Numbered from the stretch's first letter, positions 1 through 4,618 are shown. The stretch is 5,450 nucleotides of DNA from an uncultured Eubacteriales bacterium (GCA_949451265.1 CASTQR010000119.1:1-5450); one strand, 5' to 3'. The notes: generated by a model not told the origin, from the sequence alone. A program made the numbers and translations.

Positions 1-127
1 CTCCGCTCTCGCTTTTATCGCCTTTTTAGCTCGTTTCTACTATTGATTCGCATTTGATAAGATAACTTCCAGCTTATTGGGCAGTCATCCACCAGTGAAT
101 GGCTGTCCCCTTGGATATTTTAATGAA

Positions 128-143
128 TGGCTTGGTGAAGCCA
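128..143. repeat. Small perfect hairpin upstream of the mocA-like gene
   Basis: TGGCTT (128-133) and AAGCCA (138-143) form a 6-base-pair stem with a GGTG loop. No T-run follows on the plus strand. On the minus strand a T/A-rich stretch follows, so a weak leftward terminator is possible but not convincing. A 9-base direct repeat, TGAATGGCT, lies at 96-104 and 124-132. I find no supportable gene in 1-279: every frame is short, lacks a ribosome binding site or only mirrors another frame. Confidence 0.3.
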
Positions 144-218
144 CTTTCAGCAGCGCCAATCTGAAAAGGGAGTCTCCGGACCGGGAAAACAGATTGCCCG
201 GAAAGGGGGCTTCCGCTT

Positions 219-247
219 TTGCTTTTGGAAAAAAGAGGGTATACTAT
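219..247 (+). promoter_or_regulatory. Sigma-A-type promoter for the mocA-like gene
   Basis: TTGCTT (219-224) is a plausible -35 box, followed after 17 bases by TACTAT (242-247). An overlapping TATACT at 240-245 is the better -10 match but leaves only a 15-base spacer. The pair lies 33 bases before the start codon at 280, in an A/T-rich patch of otherwise GC-rich DNA. This is inference from consensus matching. Confidence 0.55.
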
Positions 248-279
248 AGGCAGAATACGAGCTGGAGGCGGAGACAGGT

Positions 280-879
280 ATGGAGAACAAGCAGCTGCGA
301 ATCGGATGTGTGGTGATGGCGGCGGGGAACGCCCGGCGGTTCAGAGAGAACAAGCTGGCCGCGGTCTTCCAGGGCAAGAGCCTCCTCCAGCGGGCCCTGG
401 AGGCGGTGCCGTCGGAGAAGCTGGGCCCTGTGGCGGTGGTGACCCAGTACCCGGAGGCGGCGGCCCTGGCCCGGGGGTTTGGCTTCCGGCCTGTGCGCAA
501 CCCCCACCCCGACTGGGGCATCAGCTACACCATCCGGCTGGGCCTGGAGGCCCTGGGCCCTTGCGACGGGGCCCTGTTTCTGGTCTCAGACCAGCCCCTG
601 CTGCGGCGGGAGGCGGTGGCGGCCCTGGTGGAGGCCTACCGGGCGCGGCCTGACGCCCTGTTGGCCCTGGGCCACAACGGCGTGCGGGGCAACCCCTGCC
701 TGTTCCCAGCCCGGTTCTTCCCGGAGCTGATGGCGCTCACCGAGGACCAGGGGGGCAGCAGCGTCATCCGGCGGCACCAGGATGAGCTGGCGCTGGTGGA
801 GGTCCCGGCCTGCCAGCTGGAGGACGTGGACGAGCCCCAGGCCCTTCTGGCCCTGGGGCGGGGAGAGGCGCTGGTATAG
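280..879 (+). CDS. MocA/MobA-like nucleotidyltransferase (molybdenum cofactor cytidylyltransferase family)
   Basis: A 199-residue cytosolic enzyme of the NTP_transf_3 (MobA-like) fold. Family members move a nucleotide from CTP or GTP onto molybdopterin-type cofactors; MocA makes the cytosine dinucleotide form used by molybdenum hydroxylases. Visible motifs are the N-terminal nucleotide loop VMAAGNARRFRENKL (residues 12-26, replacing LAAGxSxRMGxxK), the NPHPDWGIS segment (74-82), the metal-binding SDQPLL (103-108, Asp104), GNPCLFP (137-143) and the C-terminal DVDEPQAL (182-189, usually DIDTPEDL). Length is normal for the family (about 190-210). The start at 280 is supported by GGAGG at 264-268, eleven bases upstream. 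The loop carries Asn17 and Phe21 where many relatives have Ser and Met, so the substrate may differ from CTP/molybdopterin. No molybdoenzyme or other cofactor gene is in the window, so the MocA role is a family-level assignment. The gene stands alone: the next gene has its own promoter directly after the stop. Confidence 0.85.
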   Translation: MENKQLRIGCVVMAAGNARRFRENKLAAVFQGKSLLQRALEAVPSEKLGPVAVVTQYPEAAALARGFGFRPVRNPHPDWGISYTIRLGLEALGPCDGALFLVSDQPLLRREAVAALVEAYRARPDALLALGHNGVRGNPCLFPARFFPELMALTEDQGGSSVIRRHQDELALVEVPACQLEDVDEPQALLALGRGEALV

Positions 880-882
880 CCC

Positions 883-911
883 TTGCAAATGGAAGCCCCA
901 AGGGGTACAAT
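883..911 (+). promoter_or_regulatory. Sigma-A-type promoter for the MBL-fold hydrolase
   Basis: TTGCAA (883-888) and TACAAT (906-911) are separated by exactly 17 bases and begin 3 bases after the stop codon of the upstream gene. Transcription would start near 918, giving a short leader that includes the AAGGGAGG ribosome binding site. The spacer contains CCCCAAGGGG, a palindrome too tight to act as a terminator. The downstream gene is therefore probably expressed independently, though read-through from mocA is not excluded. Confidence 0.6.
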
Positions 912-927
912 AGGGGCATCACATGAC

Positions 928-935
928 AAGGGAGG
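928..935 (+). promoter_or_regulatory. Ribosome binding site that fixes the start at 944
   Basis: AAGGGAGG lies 8 bases before ATG 944. An in-frame ATG at 923 lies upstream of this site and would add seven residues before the conserved first beta strand (TITWLGHSC), so 944 is the better start. Confidence 0.8.
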
Positions 936-943
936 CGCATTCT

Positions 944-1555
944 ATGACCATCACTTGGCTGGGCCACTCCTGTTTCCTTCTGGAGAGCGGCGGCTTCCGG
1001 GCCCTGCTGGACCCCTTCCGGGACGTGCCGGGGCTGGCGGACGTGGAGGCGGAGGCGGACGCGGTCTATTGCAGCCACGGCCACTTTGACCACGCGTACA
1101 CGGACCGCGTGAGGCTTACCGCCGGCAAGAAAAATCCCTTTACAGTAACCGAGATCCCAACCTTCCACGACGGCAAGGGGGGTGCGCTGCGGGGGGAGAA
1201 CACCGTGCGCCGCTTCGAGGCCGAGGGGGTGAGCGTGGTCCACCTGGGGGACCTGGGCCACCAGCTCAGTCCCGAACAGATCCAGGCCGCCGGCCCCTGC
1301 GATGCGTTGCTGTTGCCTGTGGGTGGGACCTACACCGTGGACAGCGGGGAGGCCAGGGCGGTGGCGGAGGCCATCGGGCCCAGAGTGATCGTGCCCATGC
1401 ACTACCGCCGGGGGGATGTGGGCTTTGACGTGCTCACCACCCTGGAGGACTTTTTGGCCCAGTACCCCGGGGACATGGCAGTCCGCTGCCCCGGCAATTC
1501 CCTGACCCTCACGCCGGACATGCCCCGCCAGATCGCTGTCCTGGAGCTGCCGTAG
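944..1555 (+). CDS. MBL-fold metal-dependent hydrolase (UlaG/UPF0173-like)
   Basis: A 203-residue cytosolic metallo-beta-lactamase-fold protein. It opens with TITWLGHSCFLLE, the start typical of the UlaG / UPF0173 branch (Lactamase_B_3-like). The metal site is visible: HGHFDH (residues 45-50) gives the HxHxDH motif, followed by His75 in FHDGKGG, Asp103 in GDLGH, and a late His153 in PMHY. The PVGGTYTVD segment (125-133) also fits this branch. Relatives include L-ascorbate-6-phosphate lactonase and many uncharacterised hydrolases. No sugar-uptake or ascorbate genes are nearby, so the substrate cannot be assigned. At 203 residues it is a little shorter than typical UPF0173 proteins (about 225) but carries the full motif set and looks intact. 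It has its own promoter and ribosome binding site. I see no clear rightward terminator after the stop; the next 700 bases look like mobile-element debris. Confidence 0.9.
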   Translation: MTITWLGHSCFLLESGGFRALLDPFRDVPGLADVEAEADAVYCSHGHFDHAYTDRVRLTAGKKNPFTVTEIPTFHDGKGGALRGENTVRRFEAEGVSVVHLGDLGHQLSPEQIQAAGPCDALLLPVGGTYTVDSGEARAVAEAIGPRVIVPMHYRRGDVGFDVLTTLEDFLAQYPGDMAVRCPGNSLTLTPDMPRQIAVLELP

Positions 1556-1656
1556 ACAAAAGCCGCCCTTTCCGTATCAGGCGGGGACCGTAAGACGGTA
1601 TTATGTGAAAAAGCTGAAAATATAGTGTTTTCAAGGGACAGCGTGGCTTCGGTCAT
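1556..1656 (-). pseudogene. Truncated gene start (MTEATLSLEN...) coupled to the ORF above
   Basis: An ATG at 1656 overlaps the stop of the preceding mini-ORF in an ATGA arrangement and is preceded by GAGG (1667-1664) at 7 bases, a good translation start. The product begins MTEATLSLENTIFSAFSHN. The frame stays open to 1402, but from 1555 on it is only the antisense of the MBL gene, so the original gene probably lost its body where the element abuts the MBL 3' end. I do not recognise the family. Confidence 0.35.
1557..1584 (-). terminator. Possible weak leftward terminator facing the MBL gene
   Basis: Read leftwards, CCGCC (1584-1580) pairs with GGCGG (1567-1563) across a 12-base loop and is followed by C then TTTT (1561-1558). 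A second small stem, ACCGT/ACGGT, sits at 1587-1599. The stem is only 5 base pairs, so this is tentative. It could stop transcription from the mini-ORF block at 1653-1890 before it runs into the MBL gene. Confidence 0.3.
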
Positions 1657-1890
1657 GCTGTTTCCTCTTTTATCCGTTCATCCAGAGGGATAAATCCCGG
1701 CCCGTCATACATACTTGATGTGGATATTCTGCTGCGCCGTCTGGATGGACTTCTCAACATTCTCGTTCTGTCGCCCCAGTACTTCAATCTCCTGCTGCAA
1801 GGTGCCATCGCCAGTGATAAAATGCAAGAAACCGCCGAGGAAAAATGTAGTATTGTGGCGGGGGCGTAGGAAAAAAGCTAGACTCCCCAA
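1653..1890 (-). pseudogene. Remnant ORF, apparently frameshifted by a TATG duplication
   Basis: Read leftwards, one frame covers 1890-1705 and ends IQTAQQNIHIKYV-stop. It includes the charged, helix-like stretch LQQEIEVLGRQNENVEK. Just before its stop the DNA reads AAG TATG TATG ACGG. Removing one TATG copy joins it to the next frame and gives ...NIHIKYDGPGFIPLDERIKE..., ending in EETA-stop at 1653. That fused tail reads as one ordinary protein C-terminus. As it stands, the second part exists only as a 19-codon ORF (1712-1653) without its own ribosome binding site. No ATG start is present upstream (only TTG at 1890), so the N-terminal part is also missing. I do not recognise the family. Confidence refers to this being a broken gene rather than an expressed one. 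Confidence 0.45.
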
Positions 1891-1906
1891 CAGGGCATTA
1901 TATACC

Positions 1907-2056
1907 TTAAGAGCCGCGAAGCCCCGCCTCCTTGGTCTGCTGCTGTGACTTCCGGGGCGTGGCCGAGCGGCCCCATAACGTCCTGTCCACCCCTGCCATC
2001 GAGAAGAGTCCCCGGATTGCCATTTTTAATCGGTTTTTCAAGGGATTCCTGTTCAA
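1907..2056 (-). CDS. Short basic ORF of unknown function, possibly a remnant
   Basis: A leftward frame stays open from a stop near 2109 to TAA at 1907. From TTG 2056 it gives 49 residues, or 38 from ATG 2023 (MAIRGLFSMAGVDRTLWGR, then a Lys/Gln/Arg-rich tail ending GLRGS). The peptide is strongly basic and more protein-like than the other two frames, but neither start has a clear Shine-Dalgarno sequence. It lies downstream of the leftward terminator at 2073-2103. It may be the end of a lost gene or a chance ORF. No function can be assigned. Confidence 0.25.
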   Translation of the reverse strand: MNRNPLKNRLKMAIRGLFSMAGVDRTLWGRSATPRKSQQQTKEAGLRGS

Positions 2057-2072
2057 CCGGGCCGCTGGGCAT

Positions 2073-2103
2073 AAAAAAGACGCCGACCGCAGTCGACGCC
2101 TTT
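2073..2103 (-). terminator. Rho-independent terminator, leftward, downstream of spoVAF
   Basis: Read leftwards the RNA is AAA-GGCGUCGAC-UGCG-GUCGGCGUC-UUUUUU. The two 9-base arms (2100-2092 and 2087-2079) pair fully with two G-U wobbles, the loop is UGCG, the flanking AAA can extend the stem into the U-tract, and six Us follow (2078-2073). Read rightwards the two wobbles become C-A mismatches and no U-tract follows, so it works in one direction only. It lies 155 bases past the spoVAF stop and is the first good terminator for that transcript. Confidence 0.8.
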
Positions 2104-2213
2104 GAGCTCAATGAAACTGAGAACGTGCGGGGCTTTCCCGCCTGAAATATGCCTGTTCCCATTGAAAAGGGGCACCAGCACTTCCCCGGCCTCTCCCGGT
2201 TTCTCAATTATCT

Positions 2214-2244
2214 TGTCCCATTACACTTTATTTTGGACACTCCC
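2214..2244. mobile_element. Possible insertion-sequence end
   Basis: Read leftwards from 2244 the sequence GGGAGTGTCCAAAATAAAG resembles the terminal inverted repeats of IS256-type elements as I remember them. TGTCC (2214-2218) and GGACA (2235-2239) form a short inverted repeat. No second copy of this end and no transposase is visible in the window, so at most it is a solo end left by an old insertion. It begins only 14 bases past the spoVAF stop codon. Confidence 0.2.
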
Positions 2245-2257
2245 TCCGGGCCGCCGC

Positions 2258-3676
2258 TTACGTGTTTTTCCGGCTGATGGGCTGGCGCACCAGCAGACGG
2301 CCCAGGGCCTTGCCGTCAAAGGGGAACACAGGATACAGATACCCCCGGCCCAGGATGGGTTTTGTGGTGGCCAGCATCACCAGCAGACCCACGGTCCCCA
2401 AAGCAAGTCCCCACCCATCCAGCAGGGCCACCAAGATGAGAAACAGCATCCGGGTCAGCTTCAGAGCATAACCCAGCTCGAAGCTGGGCTGGGCAAAATT
2501 GGCGATGGCCACGAAGGCCATATACACCAGCACCTCCGGCACCAGCCACCGGGCCTGGACCGCGAAGTCGCCTAGGATCAGGGCTCCCAGCATGCTGAAG
2601 GAGTTACTCAGCGCGTCCGGCGTATTGAGGCTGGCCAGCTTCAGCAGATCCACCACAAAATCCAGCAGCAGCAATTGCAGAAGCAGGGGCACGCTCCCCG
2701 GCTTCTCCGGTACGATGAAGGCCAGGGCCTCCGGTACCCGGGACGCGTCCTTCACCAGCAGGTACCACACCGGCGTGATGAACAAGGCCAGCAGCATCAC
2801 GATGATCCGCAGATACCGCAGGTAGGTCCCCACCAGAGGCGGGAAGTAGTAGTCGTTGGCCTCCTCCATGAAGTCAAAGAGAGACGTGGGCATGAGCATC
2901 ACGGAGGGGGAGTTGTCCACCAGCAGCACAATGTCCCCCTCCATGATGCAGGCCGTGGCCGTATCCGGCCGCTCGGTGTAGCGGACCTTGGGGAAGGGGT
3001 TGTACCACTGGGGCTTCACGATGGCCTCGGCCACACTCTCCTGACTCATGGCGATGGACCCCACGTCGATGGCGTCCAGCTTCCGGCGCAGGGTCTCCAG
3101 ATCCGTTTCGCTGGCCTGGCCCTCCATATAGGCAAGCACCACGTCCGTCCGGCTCCTGCCGCCCACCTTGTGGTTCTCCAGGGTCAGGTGGGGATCCCGG
3201 ATGCGGCGGCGGAGCAGGGCCGTATTCTGCACCAGGGTCTCGGTGAAGCCGTCGTGGCTGCCCCGGAGGACCTTGCCGTCACTGGGTTCCTCCACGCCCC
3301 GGCCCGGGAACTTCTTCGCGTCGATCATGGCGCAGCTGTCAAACCCCTCCAGCAGCAGGATGGTCTTGCCCAGAAACGCGCCGGTGAGGATGTTGTTCAG
3401 GTTGTTCTCGCAGTCCACCTCGCAGAAGGTGACGCAGCGGTCAATGAACTCCTGCATGTTCTTCGCGCCCTCGCCCAGCTGGGCTCCCCGGCCCAGCAGG
3501 AAGGAAGTGATGCGCTCGATCACCCCGTCGTCGCCGTAGCCGTCGATGACGTACAGCCGCCCCTTCCACTGGCCGATATACAGGTCTCGGCTGATAACGT
3601 CGTAATTGCGGCCCGCACCCAGAAGGGCGTCCAGGGCCTGCTGGTTCTCCTCCAACTTGGTGGTTAATTGTTCCAT
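2258..3676 (-). CDS. spoVAF: Spore germination protein SpoVAF (GerA family A subunit-like)
   Basis: A 472-residue integral membrane protein of the GerA/SpoVAF family, expected in the spore inner membrane. SpoVAF is related to the A subunits of germinant receptors and, in Bacillus, helps amplify ion release early in germination. The soluble N-terminal part (about 1-280) carries RGSHDGFTETLVQNTALLRR (138-157) with RRRIRDPHL, then VGGRSRTDV (171-179), NPFPKVRYTERPD (226-238) and VDNSPSVMLMPTSLFDF (253-269), all strongly SpoVAF-like. The C-terminal part has five or six membrane segments at roughly 286-308, 328-349, 360-375, 378-396 and 407-436, and ends in the conserved FPFDGKALGRLLVRQP (451-466). 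Length matches SpoVAF (about 490). ATG 3676 is chosen because GGAGGG precedes it by 5-6 bases and homology begins there; the open frame continues to 3952 but overlaps the promoter. No spoVA genes or GerB/GerC partners are in the window, so it is probably monocistronic. Confidence 0.9.
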   Translation of the reverse strand: MEQLTTKLEENQQALDALLGAGRNYDVISRDLYIGQWKGRLYVIDGYGDDGVIERITSFLLGRGAQLGEGAKNMQEFIDRCVTFCEVDCENNLNNILTGAFLGKTILLLEGFDSCAMIDAKKFPGRGVEEPSDGKVLRGSHDGFTETLVQNTALLRRRIRDPHLTLENHKVGGRSRTDVVLAYMEGQASETDLETLRRKLDAIDVGSIAMSQESVAEAIVKPQWYNPFPKVRYTERPDTATACIMEGDIVLLVDNSPSVMLMPTSLFDFMEEANDYYFPPLVGTYLRYLRIIVMLLALFITPVWYLLVKDASRVPEALAFIVPEKPGSVPLLLQLLLLDFVVDLLKLASLNTPDALSNSFSMLGALILGDFAVQARWLVPEVLVYMAFVAIANFAQPSFELGYALKLTRMLFLILVALLDGWGLALGTVGLLVMLATTKPILGRGYLYPVFPFDGKALGRLLVRQPISRKNT

Positions 3677-3681
3677 ACTGT

Positions 3682-3687
3682 CCCTCC
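3682..3687 (-). promoter_or_regulatory. Ribosome binding site fixing the spoVAF start
   Basis: Read leftwards, GGAGGG (3687-3682) lies 5 bases before ATG 3676. This decides against the upstream in-frame ATG at 3952, which would put the promoter inside the coding region. Confidence 0.8.
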
Positions 3688-3705
3688 AACCGCATTGTGT
3701 GAGAG

Positions 3706-3735
3706 TAGTATGGGCAGTTTTGGCCGAAGACATTC
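3706..3735 (-). promoter_or_regulatory. Sigma-G-type (forespore) promoter for spoVAF
   Basis: Read leftwards, GAATG (3735-3731) fits the sigma-G -35 pattern GHATR. After an 18-base spacer comes CATACTA (3712-3706), which fits the sigma-F/sigma-G -10 pattern CATNNTA. Transcription would start near 3699, about 23 bases before the start codon, leaving room for the ribosome binding site. No sigma-A -10 box fits here. Forespore control is what is known for spoVA and ger genes, so sequence and gene function agree. Sigma-F cannot be excluded from the boxes alone. Confidence 0.7.
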
Positions 3736-3812
3736 CTGTTCTTTCCCTGGGGCATGTTTGAAAATTGTCAACACGCCCAAACAGCAGGCCTTTCCGCCAT
3801 ACGTTGTTATGG

Positions 3813-3848
3813 ATTCTGTAACGGCCCCATCGAGGGGCCGTGCAGAAT
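3813..3848. repeat. Long inverted repeat between two divergent promoters
   Basis: ATTCTG (3813-3818) pairs with CAGAAT (3843-3848). Inside it ACGGCCCC (3821-3828) pairs with GGGGCCGT (3834-3841) around the loop ATCGA. Only a TA/G internal irregularity interrupts about 14 base pairs. There is no T-run on either side, and it lies upstream of both the spoVAF and rpsO promoters, so it is not an obvious terminator for either gene. It may be a protein-binding site or a leftover mobile-element hairpin. Confidence 0.55.
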
Positions 3849-3851
3849 GTA

Positions 3852-3885
3852 ATTGCACATGACAGCTTGATGCGGTCATTGCACA
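3852..3885. repeat. Paired ATTGCACA direct repeats
   Basis: ATTGCACA occurs at 3852-3859 and 3878-3885, 26 bases apart start to start (about two and a half helical turns). ATGAC (3859-3863) and GTCAT (3875-3879) make a small inverted repeat between them. Together with the neighbouring long hairpin they form a structured patch in an A/T-rich intergenic region. An operator is possible, but repeats this short can arise by chance. Confidence 0.25.
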
Positions 3886-3988
3886 ATATGGATGCCTGCG
3901 AAAATTTGCCTTGTTTGTCAAAAAAATTCCCTGCTGTTGGGCATATCGCCAATTAGCAAACATTGTGGAATAATTCCCGAAATTTTTC

Positions 3989-4017
3989 TTTACAATAGCA
4001 TTTGACTGTGATATAGT
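3989..4017 (+). promoter_or_regulatory. Strong extended -10 promoter of rpsO-pnp
   Basis: TTTACA (3989-3994), a 17-base spacer and TATAGT (4012-4017) match the sigma-A consensus in five of six bases each. TGA directly before the -10 (4009-4011) supplies the extended -10 TG. Start is expected near 4024. The A/T-rich sequence at 3970-3990 could act as an UP-like element. This strength suits a ribosomal protein gene. Confidence 0.8.
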
Positions 4018-4023
4018 AGCCTA

Positions 4024-4128
4024 GGTATGCGGCGCATGCGCCGCCAAACCGTTCCCATGCCTCGCCGGCGGCGGCACCTGCCCCGGCGCAGCACGCGGAG
4101 AATTTTTATGAAAAGGTGGAACAACACT
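4024..4128 (+). promoter_or_regulatory. Structured rpsO leader, possible S15 autoregulatory site
   Basis: The roughly 105-base leader is very GC-rich and foldable. Its 5' end holds a perfect 16-base palindrome, GCGGCGCATGCGCCGC (4029-4044), that folds into a 6-base-pair stem with a CAUG loop; GGT (4024-4026) and ACC (4048-4050) can extend it. A second stem pairs GCCGG (4064-4068) with CCGGC (4083-4087) and GGC (4073-4075) with GCC (4080-4082) around ACCT. S15 represses its own mRNA in several bacteria through leader structures that differ between lineages, so autoregulation is plausible here but not shown. The leader is also open in the rpsO frame from ATG 4027, encoding an arginine-rich stretch. 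Confidence 0.5.
4113..4120 (+). promoter_or_regulatory. Ribosome binding site fixing the rpsO start
   Basis: AAGGTGGA ends 8 bases before ATG 4129 and 11 before ATG 4132, favouring 4129. A competing site, GCGGAG (4095-4100), lies 7 bases before the in-frame ATG 4108, which would give a seven-residue-longer S15. Confidence 0.65.
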
Positions 4129-4395
4129 ATGATGCTGAAAGATCAGAAGACCTCCATCATCGAGGCCAACCGCACCCACGCCACGGATACCGGCTCCCCG
4201 GAGGTCCAGGTGGCCATCCTCACCGAGCGGATCAACCAGCTCACCGAGCACCTGAAGGTCCACGCCCACGACAACCACAGCCGCCGGGGCCTGTACAAGA
4301 TGATCGGTAAGCGCCGCAGCCTTCTGGACTACCTGGCCAAGAAGGACATCGAGCGCTATCGTGCCCTCATCGCCAAGCTGGGTATCCGTAAGTAA
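4129..4395 (+). CDS. rpsO: 30S ribosomal protein S15
   Basis: An 88-residue primary 16S rRNA-binding protein of the 30S platform, which binds the three-way junction of helices 20-22. The family signature is plain: [19 protein letters not shown] (residues 20-38), [17 protein letters not shown] (47-63) and the C-terminal [13 protein letters not shown] (76-88). Length matches S15 (88-89). The start MMLKDQKTS at 4129 is set by AAGGTGGA upstream and by family length. The frame is open to ATG 4027, but the added residues are an arginine-rich translation of the GC-rich leader and are not part of S15. The gene heads the conserved rpsO-pnp pair, with its own strong promoter and a hairpin starting 11 bases past the stop. 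Confidence 0.98.
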   Translation: MMLKDQKTSIIEANRTHATDTGSPEVQVAILTERINQLTEHLKVHAHDNHSRRGLYKMIGKRRSLLDYLAKKDIERYRALIAKLGIRK

Positions 4396-4406
4396 GTGCA
4401 CACAGC

Positions 4407-4439
4407 GCGGGGAGGAGGCTTCGCTTTCTCCCCGCCTTT
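4407..4439 (+). terminator. Hairpin after rpsO, probably a partial terminator
   Basis: GCGGGGAG (4407-4414) pairs perfectly with CTCCCCGC (4428-4435). The stem can continue inwards through GAGGC/GCTTT with two G-U pairs to a tiny UUC loop, about 13 base pairs in all. Only CTTTCC follows, a poor U-tract, so some transcripts should read through into pnp. A leaky terminator or RNA 3'-end stabiliser between rpsO and pnp would match the arrangement known from enteric bacteria. Confidence 0.6.
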
Positions 4440-4464
4440 CCATACCCGCCCTGCGCCGGGCGGC

Positions 4465-4531
4465 GCCGCTATTTTAGCAGTTGATCTTGTCTCCGGAGCC
4501 CCGGCGGTGAGATCAAGTGCTAAAAAGCGGC
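4465..4531 (+). promoter_or_regulatory. Long imperfect stem-loop in the rpsO-pnp spacer, candidate processing site
   Basis: The left arm 4465-4487 and right arm 4510-4531 form 22 base pairs, broken only by one G-G mismatch (4480/4517) and one bulged A (4471). The arms include TTTTAGC/GCTAAAA and TTGATCT/AGATCAA. The 22-base apex can itself pair CCGG (4493-4496) with CCGG (4501-4504). No U-tract follows, so it is not a terminator. In enteric bacteria a double-stranded pnp leader is cut by RNase III and the product is degraded by PNPase, giving autoregulation; position and length here fit the same kind of role by analogy. The pnp ribosome binding site lies 75 bases further on, outside the stem. 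Confidence 0.65.
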
Positions 4532-4618
4532 TCCCGGGCAGCGGTGTGAACAGGCGCCGCCGGGGCGGACTCCAAACGTGGGCCGTCCCCCAAAACGAAA
4601 GAATATAAGGAGTACGCC

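Larger units (their letters stand above)
1556..2257. other. 700-base gene-poor region, probable mobile-element scar
   Basis: No intact gene of normal size is supported. Composition is mixed and locally less GC-rich than the flanking genes. Read leftwards it holds a possible insertion-sequence end (2214-2244), an intrinsic terminator (2073-2103), a short basic ORF (1907-2056), a truncated and frameshifted ORF (1653-1890) and the start of a third ORF (from 1656) with a good ribosome binding site that runs into the antisense of the MBL gene. Overlapping stops and starts and missing gene ends fit remnants of a conjugative or other mobile element. That origin is inference; no transposase or recombinase motif is visible. 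Confidence 0.5.

Noticed and set aside
77..316. 79-residue rightward ORF before the mocA-like gene
   Set aside because: Starts with a non-ATG codon without a ribosome binding site, runs across the promoter and into the mocA start, and resembles nothing I know.
764..1402. 212-residue leftward ORF opposite mocA/MBL
   Set aside because: Antisense of two well-supported genes, crossing their boundary; no motif.
1948..1980. tRNA-like stretch GGCCGAGCGG
   Set aside because: It resembles a Leu/Ser tRNA D-arm, but no acceptor stem, anticodon arm or TTC loop is present around it.
2675..3667. 330-residue rightward ORF opposite spoVAF
   Set aside because: It is a His/Gln/Gly-rich shadow of the spoVAF codons on the other strand, with no ribosome binding site or family resemblance.
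3766..3771. Leftward TTGACA boxes (also at 3916-3921) as sigma-A promoters for spoVAF
   Set aside because: No acceptable -10 box lies 16-18 bases downstream of either one.
3677..3952. 92-residue N-terminal extension of spoVAF from ATG 3952
   Set aside because: It spans the sigma-G-like promoter and ribosome binding site, is not SpoVAF-like, and the good Shine-Dalgarno sequence belongs to ATG 3676.
4465..4531. The long stem-loop as a transcription terminator
   Set aside because: The stem is followed by CTCCCGGGC with no U-tract.
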